DNA from: Geothrix oryzisoli
GTDB lineage: Bacteria; Acidobacteriota; Holophagae; Holophagales; Holophagaceae
Direction: 5' to 3'
Length of the DNA: 64,000 bases
Assembly: GCF_022808865.1 (NCBI RefSeq)
Contig: NZ_JAKZLB010000002.1
Location: 262,019-326,018 of the forward strand
Part shown: positions 17,290-25,829 of the stretch, one piece after another
How positions within the stretch are numbered: the stretch's first letter is position 1
Layout of the letters: every line of letters begins with the position of its first letter
Notes under the pieces: generated by a model
Databases searched by the model: none
What the model saw: the letters and a program-made list of their open reading frames with translations, nothing else
Told to the model about the DNA's origin: nothing
Translations under genes and position numbers: made by a program

Positions 17290-18402
17290 ATGCGTTCCAC
17301 CCTCCTCCCCTTGCTGCTCAGTGCTTCCCTCCTGCCTGCCCAGGGTCCGTCCCCCAAGCCGGCGCCCCGGACCGCCAAGGTGGATCCGACCGCCGATTCG
17401 GCCCGGCAGGCCTTTCGGCAGGTGCTCGACGCGGTGGACGCGGGCTGGTTCGGCCAGCCCTACCAGGGCATCACCTCCGTGGAGATGCAGGGCACCCTCG
17501 GCATCGGCCTCAGCGGCGCCGCGGTGAACCAGAAGGTGGACAGCCTCAGCCAGGGCCAGGTCAAGGGCAACAGCCAGGGCGGCCAAGCCAACCTGCGGGT
17601 GAAGGGCACCTACTTCGCCAACGGCGACTTCCGCACGGACCTGGCCGGGGACTTCGGCACCCTGCTCTACACTCGCCGCGGCACCCGGGGCTTCCTCTAC
17701 AGCAAGGAGCAGAACGCCTACACCACCCGCGTGGACCTGCCCCCCTCCGACGCGCCCCGGACCTACATGGCCTGGTTCCGCCAGACCCTGAATGACATCA
17801 AGGCCGTCTACATCGACGCCCCGACCTTCAAGGCGAGCCTGGCCGGGGAGGAGACCAGCGGCGGCCGGACCCTCCAGCGCCTCGTGTTCGACGCCCCCAC
17901 CAAGCCCTGGGACGCCAAGCGGCGGGAGCAGAGCATGGCCCAGAGCCTCGGCTTCTGGAAGCGGGGCCGCCTGGAGATCCTGGTGGACAAGGCCACCCGG
18001 ATGCCCCAGCGCGTGAACTTCCGCAACGACGAGCAGGGCGTCCAGACCCGCATGGACTTCAGCTACGGCGCCGGGAACAAACTCCAGGCCGTGAACCTCT
18101 CCAACAGCAGCCGGGGCATGGAGGGGCCGGGCTGGCTCCGCCTGGGCTATGGCGGTGACGGCCTCATGTCCCATGTGGCCGGCGAGCTGACCAGCCAGGA
18201 CAAGAAGGTCTCGTTCGCCATGGATCTGGCCTGGTCCAGGACCCGCACCCCCAACGAGCTCATCGCCGTACCCCCCGCCGGCGCCACCAAGCGCGGCCGC
18301 GAGGACATGGAGATCCAGCTCATGGTGGGCCTCGCCTCCAAGATCTTCGACCTCCAGCGCGCCGGCCTCAACCTCCGCAGCGTCGCCATCGGCGGAAAGT
18401 AA
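17290..18402 (+). CDS. Predicted secreted protein of unknown function
   Basis: A 370-residue protein with a signal peptide (MRSTLLPLLLSASLLPAQG) and an AGGAG ribosome site before ATG 17290. The mature part is mostly beta-strand-like, with alternating polar and apolar residues: a YQGITSVEMQGTL block, a Gln/Ser/Gly-rich region near residues 75-100, and a RMDFSYGAG block near residue 257. The layout resembles periplasmic LolA/LppX-like half-barrels that carry lipids, but no signature was found, so this is only a fold guess. The stop lies 16 bases before tRNA-Pro. Confidence 0.7.
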   Translation: MRSTLLPLLLSASLLPAQGPSPKPAPRTAKVDPTADSARQAFRQVLDAVDAGWFGQPYQGITSVEMQGTLGIGLSGAAVNQKVDSLSQGQVKGNSQGGQANLRVKGTYFANGDFRTDLAGDFGTLLYTRRGTRGFLYSKEQNAYTTRVDLPPSDAPRTYMAWFRQTLNDIKAVYIDAPTFKASLAGEETSGGRTLQRLVFDAPTKPWDAKRREQSMAQSLGFWKRGRLEILVDKATRMPQRVNFRNDEQGVQTRMDFSYGAGNKLQAVNLSNSSRGMEGPGWLRLGYGGDGLMSHVAGELTSQDKKVSFAMDLAWSRTRTPNELIAVPPAGATKRGREDMEIQLMVGLASKIFDLQRAGLNLRSVAIGGK

Positions 18403-18403
18403 G

Positions 18404-18409
18404 TAGACT
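18404..18409 (+). promoter_or_regulatory. Predicted -10 box of tRNA-Pro
   Basis: TAGACT, eight bases before the mature tRNA 5' end. The same hexamer precedes tRNA-Arg, dnaJ and other genes in the window. Confidence 0.5.
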
Positions 18410-18417
18410 GGACCCAT

Positions 18418-18494
18418 CGGAGCGTGGCGCAGCCTGGTAGCGCATCTGCTTTGGGAGCAGAGGGTCGCGAGTTCGAATCTCGCCGCTCCGACCA
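18418..18494 (+). tRNA. tRNA-Pro (anticodon TGG)
   Basis: 77 bases folding as a full cloverleaf: acceptor CGGAGCG/CGCTCCG, D-arm GCGC...GCGC, anticodon stem TCTGC/GCAGA with loop TTTGGGA (anticodon TGG), T-arm GCGAG-TTCGAAT-CTCGC, and an encoded CCA end. Followed 20 bases later by a strong hairpin terminator. Confidence 0.97.
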
Positions 18495-18514
18495 AATAGA
18501 ATCAATCATTTGAC

Positions 18515-18544
18515 AATAAGGCCCGGCAAATGCCGGGCCTTATT
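18515..18544 (+). terminator. Intrinsic terminator after tRNA-Pro
   Basis: A perfect 13-pair stem (18515-18527 with 18532-18544) around an AAAT loop. The stem core is GGCCCGGC/GCCGGGCC and the 3' arm ends CTTATT, giving a short U-rich tail. Confidence 0.85.
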
Positions 18545-18574
18545 CATACACTATTCATACGCTCGTGAACGACC

Positions 18575-19054
18575 TTGCATTACTTCGCCGAGCCAGGGCA
18601 CGGAAAGGTTCGCTCGATCGATGCGCCAATCGAGTATTGGGTGAACCTCCTGGTTGTGGAGAATCCAGATTCCGCTCTGACAACGGCGCCTTGGCGGTTC
18701 AATTTGTTGCAGGTGTCACCTTGGGGGTCGCACCACTCTGCTACGGCGTGGGGCCCTCCTGGTCATTGGGGAGCCTGGAAAAGCTTCGGGCGGGCCTTGA
18801 ACGAGACAGCACCAGAAGTCATCCGCGTGAACCGCCTTGTGGTGGAGACCTGCTAGGGCACCCCCCACCAAAAGATGAAGCCCTTCGAGAAGGCCACGAA
18901 CGAAGTCCGATCTAAGGCTCGGATCTAGCCCGAGGTGGAAGCGCTGGACAGGGCGGGCTCCTGGAAGTAGCAGGCTCGGCAATTCGCATTGAAGACCCGC
19001 AGGGTGTTTGTTAGAATCCAGCCTTCACGACATGACTTCGAGGACTTCCCCTGA
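18575..19054 (+). pseudogene. Frame interrupted by three TAG codons, possible gene remnant
   Basis: The 559 bases between tRNA-Pro and the kelch gene hold no intact gene. One frame from 18575 stays open to TGA at 19052-19054 except for three stops, all TAG. Between the stops it reads protein-like segments such as MKPFEKATNEVRSKARI and PEVEALDRAGSWK. I do not recognise the product. The final TGA overlaps the kelch ATG as ATGATG-like context. Either a decayed gene next to a tRNA (a common integration site) or chance. Confidence 0.25.
18989..19017 (+). promoter_or_regulatory. Predicted promoter of the kelch lipoprotein gene
   Basis: TTGAAG (18989-18994), 17-base spacer, TAGAAT (19012-19017). 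The ATG follows 36 bases after the -10 box. Confidence 0.55.
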
Positions 19055-20427
19055 TGAGATCAGTGTTCTTGTGCTCGCTTCTGGCTGTAAGCAGCCTCTT
19101 CCTGGGTTGTGGTGGTGGTGGGGGGGGAGGGCAGACCCCGGCGGTAGCCGCCCCCTCATCGCTCTCCTACTCCTCACCCACCCCGGTCTACCTCCAGGGC
19201 ACTGCCGTACCGTCGAACACGCCAACCTGCGGTGGTGGGCCGGTGGCGAGTTACTCCGTCACGCCGACCCTCCCGGATGGTCTGAGCCTCAACACCTCCA
19301 GCGGCGTCATCACTGGCACTCCGAATCAGCCTGCCGCCGCTGCCGACTACGTGGTGACGGCCCGGAACGCATCCGGCATGACCCAGGCGACCCTGAGGAT
19401 CACCGTGAACCAGGCCTCCGGGCATTGGGCGACCCTGCCCAGCATGGCCGCCCAGCGCAGCGTGGTAACCACGGCGGTTCTCCAGAACGGGAAGCTCCTG
19501 GTGGTCGGGTGCGATGGCTCCTGGGCCGCTATCGCGACTGCAGAGATTTACGACCCCGCAACGAACCAGTGGGGCCCTGCGGGCAGCATGGGTCTCGGCT
19601 TCCGCGATTTGGCCTCCACCGTGTTGCCAGATGGCAAGGTGATGGTTGGTGGGACGACGATCGCTGGGCCTACCAACATCCAGATTTTCGATCCGTCGAA
19701 CCTGACTTGGACCCAGTCCGGGTACCAGGCTGTGTTCTTCTCGATACCCCTCAGCACGCTCGACGGGAGGGTCGTCGTGTTCTCGACTCAAGGCTTCGTG
19801 ATCTATGATCCATCCACAAATTCTTGGGGCCCTATCCAGTTTGTATGGTCCGAGGGTATTGGCGCTTACACAGCCACCAGGTTGATGGATGGCCGAATCC
19901 TGGTCGCTGGCGGTGGCACAAATACGATGCTCGTGGGACAGATCAGTCCTCTGAAGACCTCCTACCTGATCGATCCCGCCACAAATGCCATGGTCCCTTC
20001 CGGTGACTTGCTGGGGTATAGGTCTCAGCACACAGCCACCCTGTTGCAGGACGGCAAGGTTTTGGTGGTGGGAGGCCGGAGCAATACACAGACAACCCTC
20101 GCGACGGCGGAACTCTACAACCCCTCGACGGGCACCTGGTCCACCACAGGGGCGATGGCCGCGCCCCGCTACGGACACACAGCCACCTTGCTGCCCGATG
20201 GGAAAGTCCTGGTCGTAGGCGGCTCAAGTCCCACCACTAGCGCGGAACTCTACGACCCGGCGACCGGGGCCTGGTCGAGCACGGGAGGCCTCAATACGGC
20301 TCGGGCGAAACAGGCTGCGGTTTTGGTGCCAGGCAAGGGCGTGCTTGCCCTAGGTGGCATCGAGCCCGTGCCGGGGAGCAATGGCGGGACTACCGACTCG
20401 AAGGCCGCCGAGAGTTACCTCCCCTAG
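19054..20427 (+). CDS. Kelch-repeat lipoprotein with an Ig-like domain
   Basis: A 457-residue surface protein. The leader MRSVFLCSLLAVSSLFLGC ends in a lipobox and a poly-Gly linker follows. Residues 35-115 resemble a putative Ig (He_PIG) domain: SVTPTLPDGLSLNTSSGVITGTP is its hallmark, given here in part. From about residue 120 a beta-propeller of kelch repeats follows, with recurring LLxDGKVLVVGG and AELYDPATGxWSSTG units. Such proteins bind partners or carbohydrates outside the cell. Codon use is less GC-biased than the core genes and the gene stands between two degenerate frames beside tRNA-Pro, so recent acquisition is possible. Confidence 0.85.
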   Translation: MRSVFLCSLLAVSSLFLGCGGGGGGGQTPAVAAPSSLSYSSPTPVYLQGTAVPSNTPTCGGGPVASYSVTPTLPDGLSLNTSSGVITGTPNQPAAAADYVVTARNASGMTQATLRITVNQASGHWATLPSMAAQRSVVTTAVLQNGKLLVVGCDGSWAAIATAEIYDPATNQWGPAGSMGLGFRDLASTVLPDGKVMVGGTTIAGPTNIQIFDPSNLTWTQSGYQAVFFSIPLSTLDGRVVVFSTQGFVIYDPSTNSWGPIQFVWSEGIGAYTATRLMDGRILVAGGGTNTMLVGQISPLKTSYLIDPATNAMVPSGDLLGYRSQHTATLLQDGKVLVVGGRSNTQTTLATAELYNPSTGTWSTTGAMAAPRYGHTATLLPDGKVLVVGGSSPTTSAELYDPATGAWSSTGGLNTARAKQAAVLVPGKGVLALGGIEPVPGSNGGTTDSKAAESYLP

Positions 20428-20509
20428 GGATAGACTCGGCGCCACGCGCCGGGTCTCCCCGGCCCCGTGGGCCGTCCAACCTGCGGAGGTGGTTCCAGAC
20501 TATGGAGGC

Positions 20510-20735
20510 CACACGCCCCCAAGGGACCTCATCCCTGAGGATGATGCCGAGGTCTTCGACGAGTACCACTAGCAGAAGGGGATTCGGTGCCCCTTCGGCC
20601 GCCTCCTGGCCCACTACAACCCCAAGACCAACGAGACGCGCGATTGCCACGGTGATCTGCTCGGAATCGGCAATCGGCTCTACCGGATCCTCCTGTCGCT
20701 GGGGCCCATCCTGCATCCTGGATCAGTGGATCACT
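20510..20735 (+). pseudogene. Degenerate coding remnant downstream of the kelch gene
   Basis: The 370 bases between the kelch stop and the E1 beta stop hold no intact gene. One frame reads protein-like sequence on both sides of a single TAG at 20570-20572: PPRDLIPEDDAEVFDEYH before it, and CPFGRLLAHYNPKTNETRD with GIGNRLYRILLSLGPI after it, ending at a TGA. I do not recognise the family. A broken gene is the simplest explanation. Confidence 0.3.
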
Positions 20736-20797
20736 GAGGCTGGCCTCCCGAGGCCCGCCGCCGGTGGAACGGCAGCGGGCACGAGCTCCGAACCTCC

Positions 20798-21781
20798 TCA
20801 CCAGATGGGCGCCGCCTCCAGGGTCCGGGTGACCAGGTCCTTCGCCGCGGCCACGATGCCTGCCGCCTGGGGGGCGAAGGCCTGCTCCAGGGGGTAGCTG
20901 GCAGGGGCCGGGGCGTCGGGACCCGTGAGGCGGACGATGGGGGCCCGCAGGGCCTCGAAGGCCTGCTCGGAGATCAGGGCCGCGACCTCGGCGCCCACGC
21001 CGCAGAGGCGGCTGGCCTCGTGGACGATGACGGCGCGCCCGGTCTTGCGCACGGAGGCCAGGATGGTGGCCTCGTCCAGGGGCTTGAGGGTGCGCAGGTC
21101 GATCACCTCGGCGGAGACTCCCTGCTCCGCCAGGGTCTCGGCGGCGGCCAGGCAGGTGTGCACGGTCTTGGCGTAGGAGATGAGGGTGACCCCCGTCCCC
21201 TCGCGGCGGACGGCGGCCTGGCCCAGCGGGATCGTCGCCTCGCCCTCGGGCACCTCGCCGGGCGTGAAGGCCAGGCCGATGTCCACGAAGAAGAGGACGG
21301 GGTTCTCGTCGCGGATGGCGGCCTTCATGAGGCCCTTGGCGTCCGCGGGCGTGGACGGCATCACCACCTTGAGGCCCGGGGCGTGGACGAACCAGGCCTC
21401 CAGGTTGTGGTTGTGCTGGGCGCCCACGCTCCAGCCGCCGCCAGTCATGGCCAGCGCGACCATGGGGAAGGAAAACTGGCCGCCAGACATGTAGCGCAGC
21501 TTGCCCGCGCTGTTCACCAGCTCATCCATGGCGAAGCAGAGGAAGGGCGCGAAGAGCAGATCCACCACCGGGCGCAGGCCCGTGGCTGCCGCGCCGGCCG
21601 CGGTGCCGGCGATGATGCCCTCGGCCAGGGGCGTGTTGCGCACGCGCGCGGAGCCGAAGGACTTGAGCAGGCCCTTGCGCTTGGTGGCGGTGCCCTCGCC
21701 GAACATGAGCACGCGGGAGTCGCGGGCCATCTCCTCGTGGAGGGCCTGGTCGACGGCGTCGTGGAAGGTCATCTGGGTCAT
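20798..21781 (-). CDS. 2-oxoacid dehydrogenase E1 component, beta subunit
   Basis: A 327-residue transketolase-like subunit of a thiamine-dependent 2-oxoacid dehydrogenase (pyruvate, branched-chain or acetoin type). It has TFHDAVDQALHEEM at the N-terminus, NTPLAEGIIAGTAAGAAATGLRPVVDL near residue 49 (shown in part), VMPSTPADAKGLMKAAIRD and a C-terminal VIDLRTLKPLDEATI block. It partners the alpha subunit encoded 9 bases upstream in the same operon. No E2 or E3 gene is in the window, so the physiological substrate is open; acetoin dehydrogenase and lipoamide-type complexes are both possible. Confidence 0.9.
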   Translation of the reverse strand: MTQMTFHDAVDQALHEEMARDSRVLMFGEGTATKRKGLLKSFGSARVRNTPLAEGIIAGTAAGAAATGLRPVVDLLFAPFLCFAMDELVNSAGKLRYMSGGQFSFPMVALAMTGGGWSVGAQHNHNLEAWFVHAPGLKVVMPSTPADAKGLMKAAIRDENPVLFFVDIGLAFTPGEVPEGEATIPLGQAAVRREGTGVTLISYAKTVHTCLAAAETLAEQGVSAEVIDLRTLKPLDEATILASVRKTGRAVIVHEASRLCGVGAEVAALISEQAFEALRAPIVRLTGPDAPAPASYPLEQAFAPQAAGIVAAAKDLVTRTLEAAPIW

Positions 21782-21790
21782 GTCGGCTCC

Positions 21791-22753
21791 TCAGGCGTAG
21801 ACGCCGGTGGCGAGGTCGGAAGGGTCGGGATAGGGGGAGGCGGAGGCGAACCCGGCGGCCTCCTCGATGGCGCGGCGGGCCTCGGCGTGCAGGGTCTCGA
21901 GCTCGGCGGTGGTGCACTCGCCGTCGGCCAGGAGGCGGGCCTCGAGGCGGGCGATGGGATCCTTGGCCATCCAGGCCTCGAGCTCGGCGGGGTCCACGTA
22001 GGACTGGTCGTGGGGCTCCATGTGCCCGCGCTGGCGGTAGGTCCAGGCCTCCAGCAGGAAGGGCCGGCGGGTCTCGCGCACCTGGGCGGCGGCGTGCAGG
22101 GCGGCCTTGCGCACGGACTCCACGTCGTTGCCATCCACGGTGAGGCTGTCGATGCCGTAGGGCGCCGCCCAGGGGGCCACATGGTCGCCCACCATGGTCT
22201 CCTTCCGGTGGACGAAGGCCTGCCACTGGTTGTTCTCGCAGACGTAGAGTACGGGCAGGTTCCAGACCGAGGCCAGGTTCAGGGACTCGTGGAAGATGCC
22301 CTCGCAGGCGGCGCCGTCGCCGAAGAAGCAGACGACGATGCCCTCGCCGCCCAGCATGGCCCGCGACAGGGCGACGCCCGGGGCCAGGGACAGCTCGCCG
22401 CCCACGATGGTGGAGGTGAGCACCACGCCCAGCTCCTTCACGGAGATGTGCAGGGTGCCGCTGCGGCCCTGGCAGTAGCCTGTGCTGCGGCCCATGACCT
22501 CGGCGAGCATGCGGCCGGGGTCGGCGCCCCGGGCCAGCAGGTGGCCGGCGCTGCGGTGGTTGGTGAGGATCTGATCCTCGGCGCGCAGGGCGGAGACCAC
22601 GCCCACGGCGGCGGCCTCCTGCCCCACGGAGGTGCAGACATTGGGGAAGGGGCCCGCGGCGTGGAAGGCCACGATCTTTTCTTCGTAGGCCCGGATGCGC
22701 AGCATGGCCGCGAGCAGGTCCAGGCGGGTGGACACGGTTCCAGAAGGGGTCAT
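21791..22753 (-). CDS. 2-oxoacid dehydrogenase E1 component, alpha subunit
   Basis: A 320-residue thiamine-diphosphate enzyme subunit. The TPP motif runs from FFGDGAACEGIFHESLNLAS to the ENNQW that completes GDG-x(n)-NN, near residues 160-193. The HRSAGHLLARG and GRSTGYCQGRSGTLHI blocks match the E1 alpha family. The ATG at 22753 was chosen because upstream in-frame residues are a low-complexity shadow of the cytochrome gene on the same strand. Together with E1 beta it decarboxylates a 2-oxoacid. It follows two cytochrome c genes on the same strand with a 28-base gap. Confidence 0.92.
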   Translation of the reverse strand: MTPSGTVSTRLDLLAAMLRIRAYEEKIVAFHAAGPFPNVCTSVGQEAAAVGVVSALRAEDQILTNHRSAGHLLARGADPGRMLAEVMGRSTGYCQGRSGTLHISVKELGVVLTSTIVGGELSLAPGVALSRAMLGGEGIVVCFFGDGAACEGIFHESLNLASVWNLPVLYVCENNQWQAFVHRKETMVGDHVAPWAAPYGIDSLTVDGNDVESVRKAALHAAAQVRETRRPFLLEAWTYRQRGHMEPHDQSYVDPAELEAWMAKDPIARLEARLLADGECTTAELETLHAEARRAIEEAAGFASASPYPDPSDLATGVYA

Positions 22754-22781
22754 GGGACCTCGCAGGGAAGGGGGTTGAGGT

Positions 22782-23756
22782 TCAGTGGGACGGGGCGACA
22801 GGGAGGTCGGCGATCCAGCGGCGGAGGTGATCCACGGCGGCCTGGTCCACGCGCACGGTGCCCAGTGGGGGCATCTGGGCCACGGGGTTGCGCGAGGCCA
22901 GGCGGTGGAGCAGGGCGCTGCGCTCCGGGTGGCCGGGGCTGAGGATGCGGCTGTCCGGCTGGCCGGGCACGGGGAAGCTGCCGGGGACCAGGGCCGTGCG
23001 GAACACATGGGTGGGGCGCAGGTCCAGGCCCAGGCCCGGGATGGGCCGGTCCGCCCGGTGGCAGGTGGCGCAGTTGGCCTGGAGGTAGCCCAGGGCGGTG
23101 CGGGTGGCGGGATCGCCCTCGAGGCGGGGCGGCCGGGTGAGGAGGTCCGGCCGGGCGCCCCGCAGGAGGCGCCGGGCCACCAGGTCGTCCAGGGTGATCA
23201 GGCCGGGCCGCAGGGGTTCGCCGTGGAGGGCGTTCGGATCCCGGTCCGGGGAGAGCTGGAGGGCCGTGAAGCCCAGGACTTCCACCCGCTCCTGGCCGTG
23301 GCAATCCCGGCAGTCCATCCGCGAAGGGATGGCGTGGCGCAGGCCCGGGGCCACTTCGGCGGCGTCCGGCCGCCCGCCCTCGGGCACGAGGCCGGCGTCC
23401 GTCTGCGCCTCGTTCCAGGCGTAGCTGGCGAAGACCCAGGTCCTGGGCCCGGTCTTCCAGAGCAGGCGCGTCTCCACCTTGCGGCCCCCGAAAGCGAACT
23501 CCTTCCAGGCCTTGGTGCCCACGGGGAACACCCAGCCCGCCTCGTCGCGGCCGTCGATGGCCGCCGGCAGGTGGATCCACCGGGCCTTGGCCGCGCCATC
23601 GGTCCACAGCGGGTACTGGGGCGCATAGGCCAGGTTCCGGGCCGCCACCACGCCCGGTGCGGCGTAGAGGCCGGTCTGGGAGAGCAGGCGGGGCGGGGCC
23701 GGCGCCTTCGCCAGGAGGGGCATCAGGGCCAGGGCCGGAAGGAGAAGGGCGCGCAT
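22782..23756 (-). CDS. Periplasmic diheme cytochrome c-type protein (SO_2930/HNE_0200-like)
   Basis: A 324-residue exported protein with signal peptide MRALLLPALALMPLLAKA and two haem c motifs: CRDCH near residue 149 and CATCH near residue 229. The N-terminal 130 residues hold no haem and include YPLWTDGAAKARWIHLP and GWVFPVGTKAWKEF, which match a conserved family of cytochrome-like proteins found beside oxidoreductases. Electron transfer in the periplasm is expected. It lies between the monohaem cytochrome gene (13 bases upstream) and E1 alpha, probably one transcript. Confidence 0.82.
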   Translation of the reverse strand: MRALLLPALALMPLLAKAPAPPRLLSQTGLYAAPGVVAARNLAYAPQYPLWTDGAAKARWIHLPAAIDGRDEAGWVFPVGTKAWKEFAFGGRKVETRLLWKTGPRTWVFASYAWNEAQTDAGLVPEGGRPDAAEVAPGLRHAIPSRMDCRDCHGQERVEVLGFTALQLSPDRDPNALHGEPLRPGLITLDDLVARRLLRGARPDLLTRPPRLEGDPATRTALGYLQANCATCHRADRPIPGLGLDLRPTHVFRTALVPGSFPVPGQPDSRILSPGHPERSALLHRLASRNPVAQMPPLGTVRVDQAAVDHLRRWIADLPVAPSH

Positions 23757-23769
23757 GGCGAGGTCCGGC

Positions 23770-24339
23770 TCAGTGCATGGGGATGGGCGTGGCGGCCGGC
23801 TCGACTGGCGCGGGCACGCGGTTGTGGACGGCGGGGATGGACTGCAGGTAGGCGAAGATGGCCCTCAGGTCCGGCTCGCTGACGAGCTGGAGGTTCTGGA
23901 TGGGCATGGGGGGCAGGATGGGGCGGCCCTGGCCCAGGTGGCGGCGCGTGCGCACCATCCGGAGGAACTGGGCCTCGGTCCAGCTGCCCAGGCCGGTCTC
24001 CTTGTCCGGGGTGAGGTTGGCGGAGTAGCTCACGCCCCAGGGCCCGGTGAAGGCCGTCATGGTCAGGGAGCCGGCCCAGCCCCAGGGGCCCTCGGGCAGC
24101 TTCGGCGCCGGCGGCATCTTCAGGGAGTCGGGATGGCCGGACAGCAGGCGCGTCAGGTCCGGCTCGGGGCCCTTGGGGCCCATCTTCAGGGGCGTGTGGC
24201 AGTCGTGGCAGCCCGCGATCGAGACCAGGTAGGCGCCGCGCTGGATGAGCTTCGGCTGGGCGGGGGCCGCGGCCTGCGCCGGGCCGGCGCCGAAGAGGAG
24301 GCCGAGGACGGCCAGGGGGAGGAAGCGGTTCAGGGTCAT
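23770..24339 (-). CDS. Periplasmic monohaem cytochrome c
   Basis: A 189-residue class I-like cytochrome c. The start at 24339 has GAGG eight bases upstream and gives the leader MTLNRFLPLAVLGLLFGAGPAQA; an alternative ATG at 24351 adds four residues. Haem motif CHDCH lies near residue 44 of the precursor, after RGAYLVSIAG. A Met in LPPMPIQNLQ near residue 144 is the likely axial ligand. It resembles cytochrome subunits of alcohol or aldehyde dehydrogenases and nicotinate dehydrogenase. First gene of the minus-strand set leading to E1 alpha/beta, preceded by an AT-rich 140-base spacer. Confidence 0.85.
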   Translation of the reverse strand: MTLNRFLPLAVLGLLFGAGPAQAAAPAQPKLIQRGAYLVSIAGCHDCHTPLKMGPKGPEPDLTRLLSGHPDSLKMPPAPKLPEGPWGWAGSLTMTAFTGPWGVSYSANLTPDKETGLGSWTEAQFLRMVRTRRHLGQGRPILPPMPIQNLQLVSEPDLRAIFAYLQSIPAVHNRVPAPVEPAATPIPMH

Positions 24340-24482
24340 GGTGTGCCTCATCAGGAAGGTCGGGACTCGAAACCCGATGAGGGATATATGCCACCGATGA
24401 CGAACGGTTTATTTGTTTTTTCCACCCTTAAGAAAGAATTAGCAAGCCTTTAAGAAGGTTTTAAGAAATGGCAGGTCTGGGG

Positions 24483-25829
24483 TCAGGTCCCCGGGTCCAT
24501 GTCCTCCAGCTCCAGGGGCCGGGCCACCAGCAGCCGGAAGCGGCCCCGGCCCGTCTTCTCCAGCTGCACGCAGGCCCGCCGCTCCGCCAGGCGGCGGTGG
24601 AGGAGGACGAGGCGGGCCTCCAGGTTGTCGCTCTGGTCCGGCAAGCGCACCCGGGGGTCGGCGCGCAGCTCCCGGTTGCTGAACTGGGTGCGTCCCAAGG
24701 CCTGGTGATCCTGCAGGAGCGTCCAGAGGATGTTCCCCGCCACCCCCTTGATGAGGTAGTCGTCCCCCAGGAAGACGCTGTCGTTGGCGGCGTAGTGCCG
24801 CACGCGCAGGGGGACCCCATCCGGCCGTGGTTCCCGGGCCGAGGCGGGCTGGCCCTCCTCACCCAGTTCCAGCTCCGCCAGGAAGAGGCGGAAGAGGCCT
24901 CCCACCTGGGTGGCCAGGGCCACCAGGGCGTCCTCATCGGCGTGGGTGAAGCGCATCTCCGTGGGGCTCTCCACGAAGAGCACGCCCAGGGGATCGTGGG
25001 CCCCGGGGATGGGCACGGCCAGCTGGCTGCCGGGGGCCGCCAGGCCCGGGAAGGGGATCTCCGTCTCCAGCCGGTCGCCGAGGCCCTGCCGCTCGGCCCC
25101 CTCGCGCATGGCCAGGCCGTAGGCGTACTCGGAGGTGACGTGCGAGATGCGGATGGGCACCCGCTCCCGGGCCGCCACACCGATGACGCCATCACCCACC
25201 GGGAGCTCCGATCCCACGCCCGAGGTCGGATAGCCGCGGCTGGCCACGGTGTAGAGTTGGCCCCGACCAGGATCCAGCATCATCACCAGGGCGTGCTCGA
25301 TGGCGAAGTGGGCCTGCAGGCCGTCCAGCAGCGCATCGAGGAGGGACTCGGCATCGGGGCTCAGGGGCAGGCGCGCCATGCAGGTGCGCAGGGCCAGGAG
25401 CGGATCCACCGCCGGAGTCGGGGCGGGCAGCGTGCTCCCCGGCACCCCTTCCGATCCCTCGATGCGGTAGATGTCGGAGCCCAGCAGGCGGAACACCCCG
25501 CTCATCCCCGTGTGGGATGCGATGCCCGCCAGCTTGGCCTTCATGGATTCGAAGACGGGCCCATGGGTCTCTGTGCGCTCGTAGACCAGGTGGAGGCGGT
25601 ACTGCTGGGCCGTCTGCGGATGGATGAGCCCCAGCGTGACCCGGGGGTTGGCCAGGAGGTTCTGGCGGGTGCGGTTGAAGAACTGGTAGGAGAGGGCCAG
25701 GTGCTGGTCGTCCAGGTACTGGCCCTGGGACATGTAGGCCACGTTGGGTGTGCCATCCGCCGCGCAGGTGGAGACCACGCCGGGGATGATGCCGTCCAGG
25801 CAGTCGCGGAGGGCGCGGACGGGGATCAT
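24483..25829 (-). CDS. Split-barrel flavin-binding and GAF domain sensor protein
   Basis: A 448-residue cytoplasmic protein. Residues 1-125 form a pyridoxamine-5'-phosphate-oxidase-like split barrel (GVVSTCAADGTPNVAYMSQG, RTRQNLLANPRVTLGLI). Residues 155-320 form a GAF domain (LLDALLDGLQAHFAIEHALVMM, LAVPIPGAHDPLGVLFVES). The C-terminal part (VFLGDDYLIKGVAGNILWTL, FSNRELRADP, LEARLVLLHRRLAER) looks like a winged-helix or DNA-binding-like region. ATG 25829 overlaps the stop of the upstream split-barrel gene (ATGA). A ligand- or redox-responsive regulator is inferred; cofactor and target are unknown. Confidence 0.75.
   Translation of the reverse strand: MIPVRALRDCLDGIIPGVVSTCAADGTPNVAYMSQGQYLDDQHLALSYQFFNRTRQNLLANPRVTLGLIHPQTAQQYRLHLVYERTETHGPVFESMKAKLAGIASHTGMSGVFRLLGSDIYRIEGSEGVPGSTLPAPTPAVDPLLALRTCMARLPLSPDAESLLDALLDGLQAHFAIEHALVMMLDPGRGQLYTVASRGYPTSGVGSELPVGDGVIGVAARERVPIRISHVTSEYAYGLAMREGAERQGLGDRLETEIPFPGLAAPGSQLAVPIPGAHDPLGVLFVESPTEMRFTHADEDALVALATQVGGLFRLFLAELELGEEGQPASAREPRPDGVPLRVRHYAANDSVFLGDDYLIKGVAGNILWTLLQDHQALGRTQFSNRELRADPRVRLPDQSDNLEARLVLLHRRLAERRACVQLEKTGRGRFRLLVARPLELEDMDPGT

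Noticed and set aside
18545-19053. Stable structural RNA in the spacer after tRNA-Pro
   Set aside because: No SRP, RNase P, 6S or tmRNA hallmark seen; a decayed coding frame fits better.
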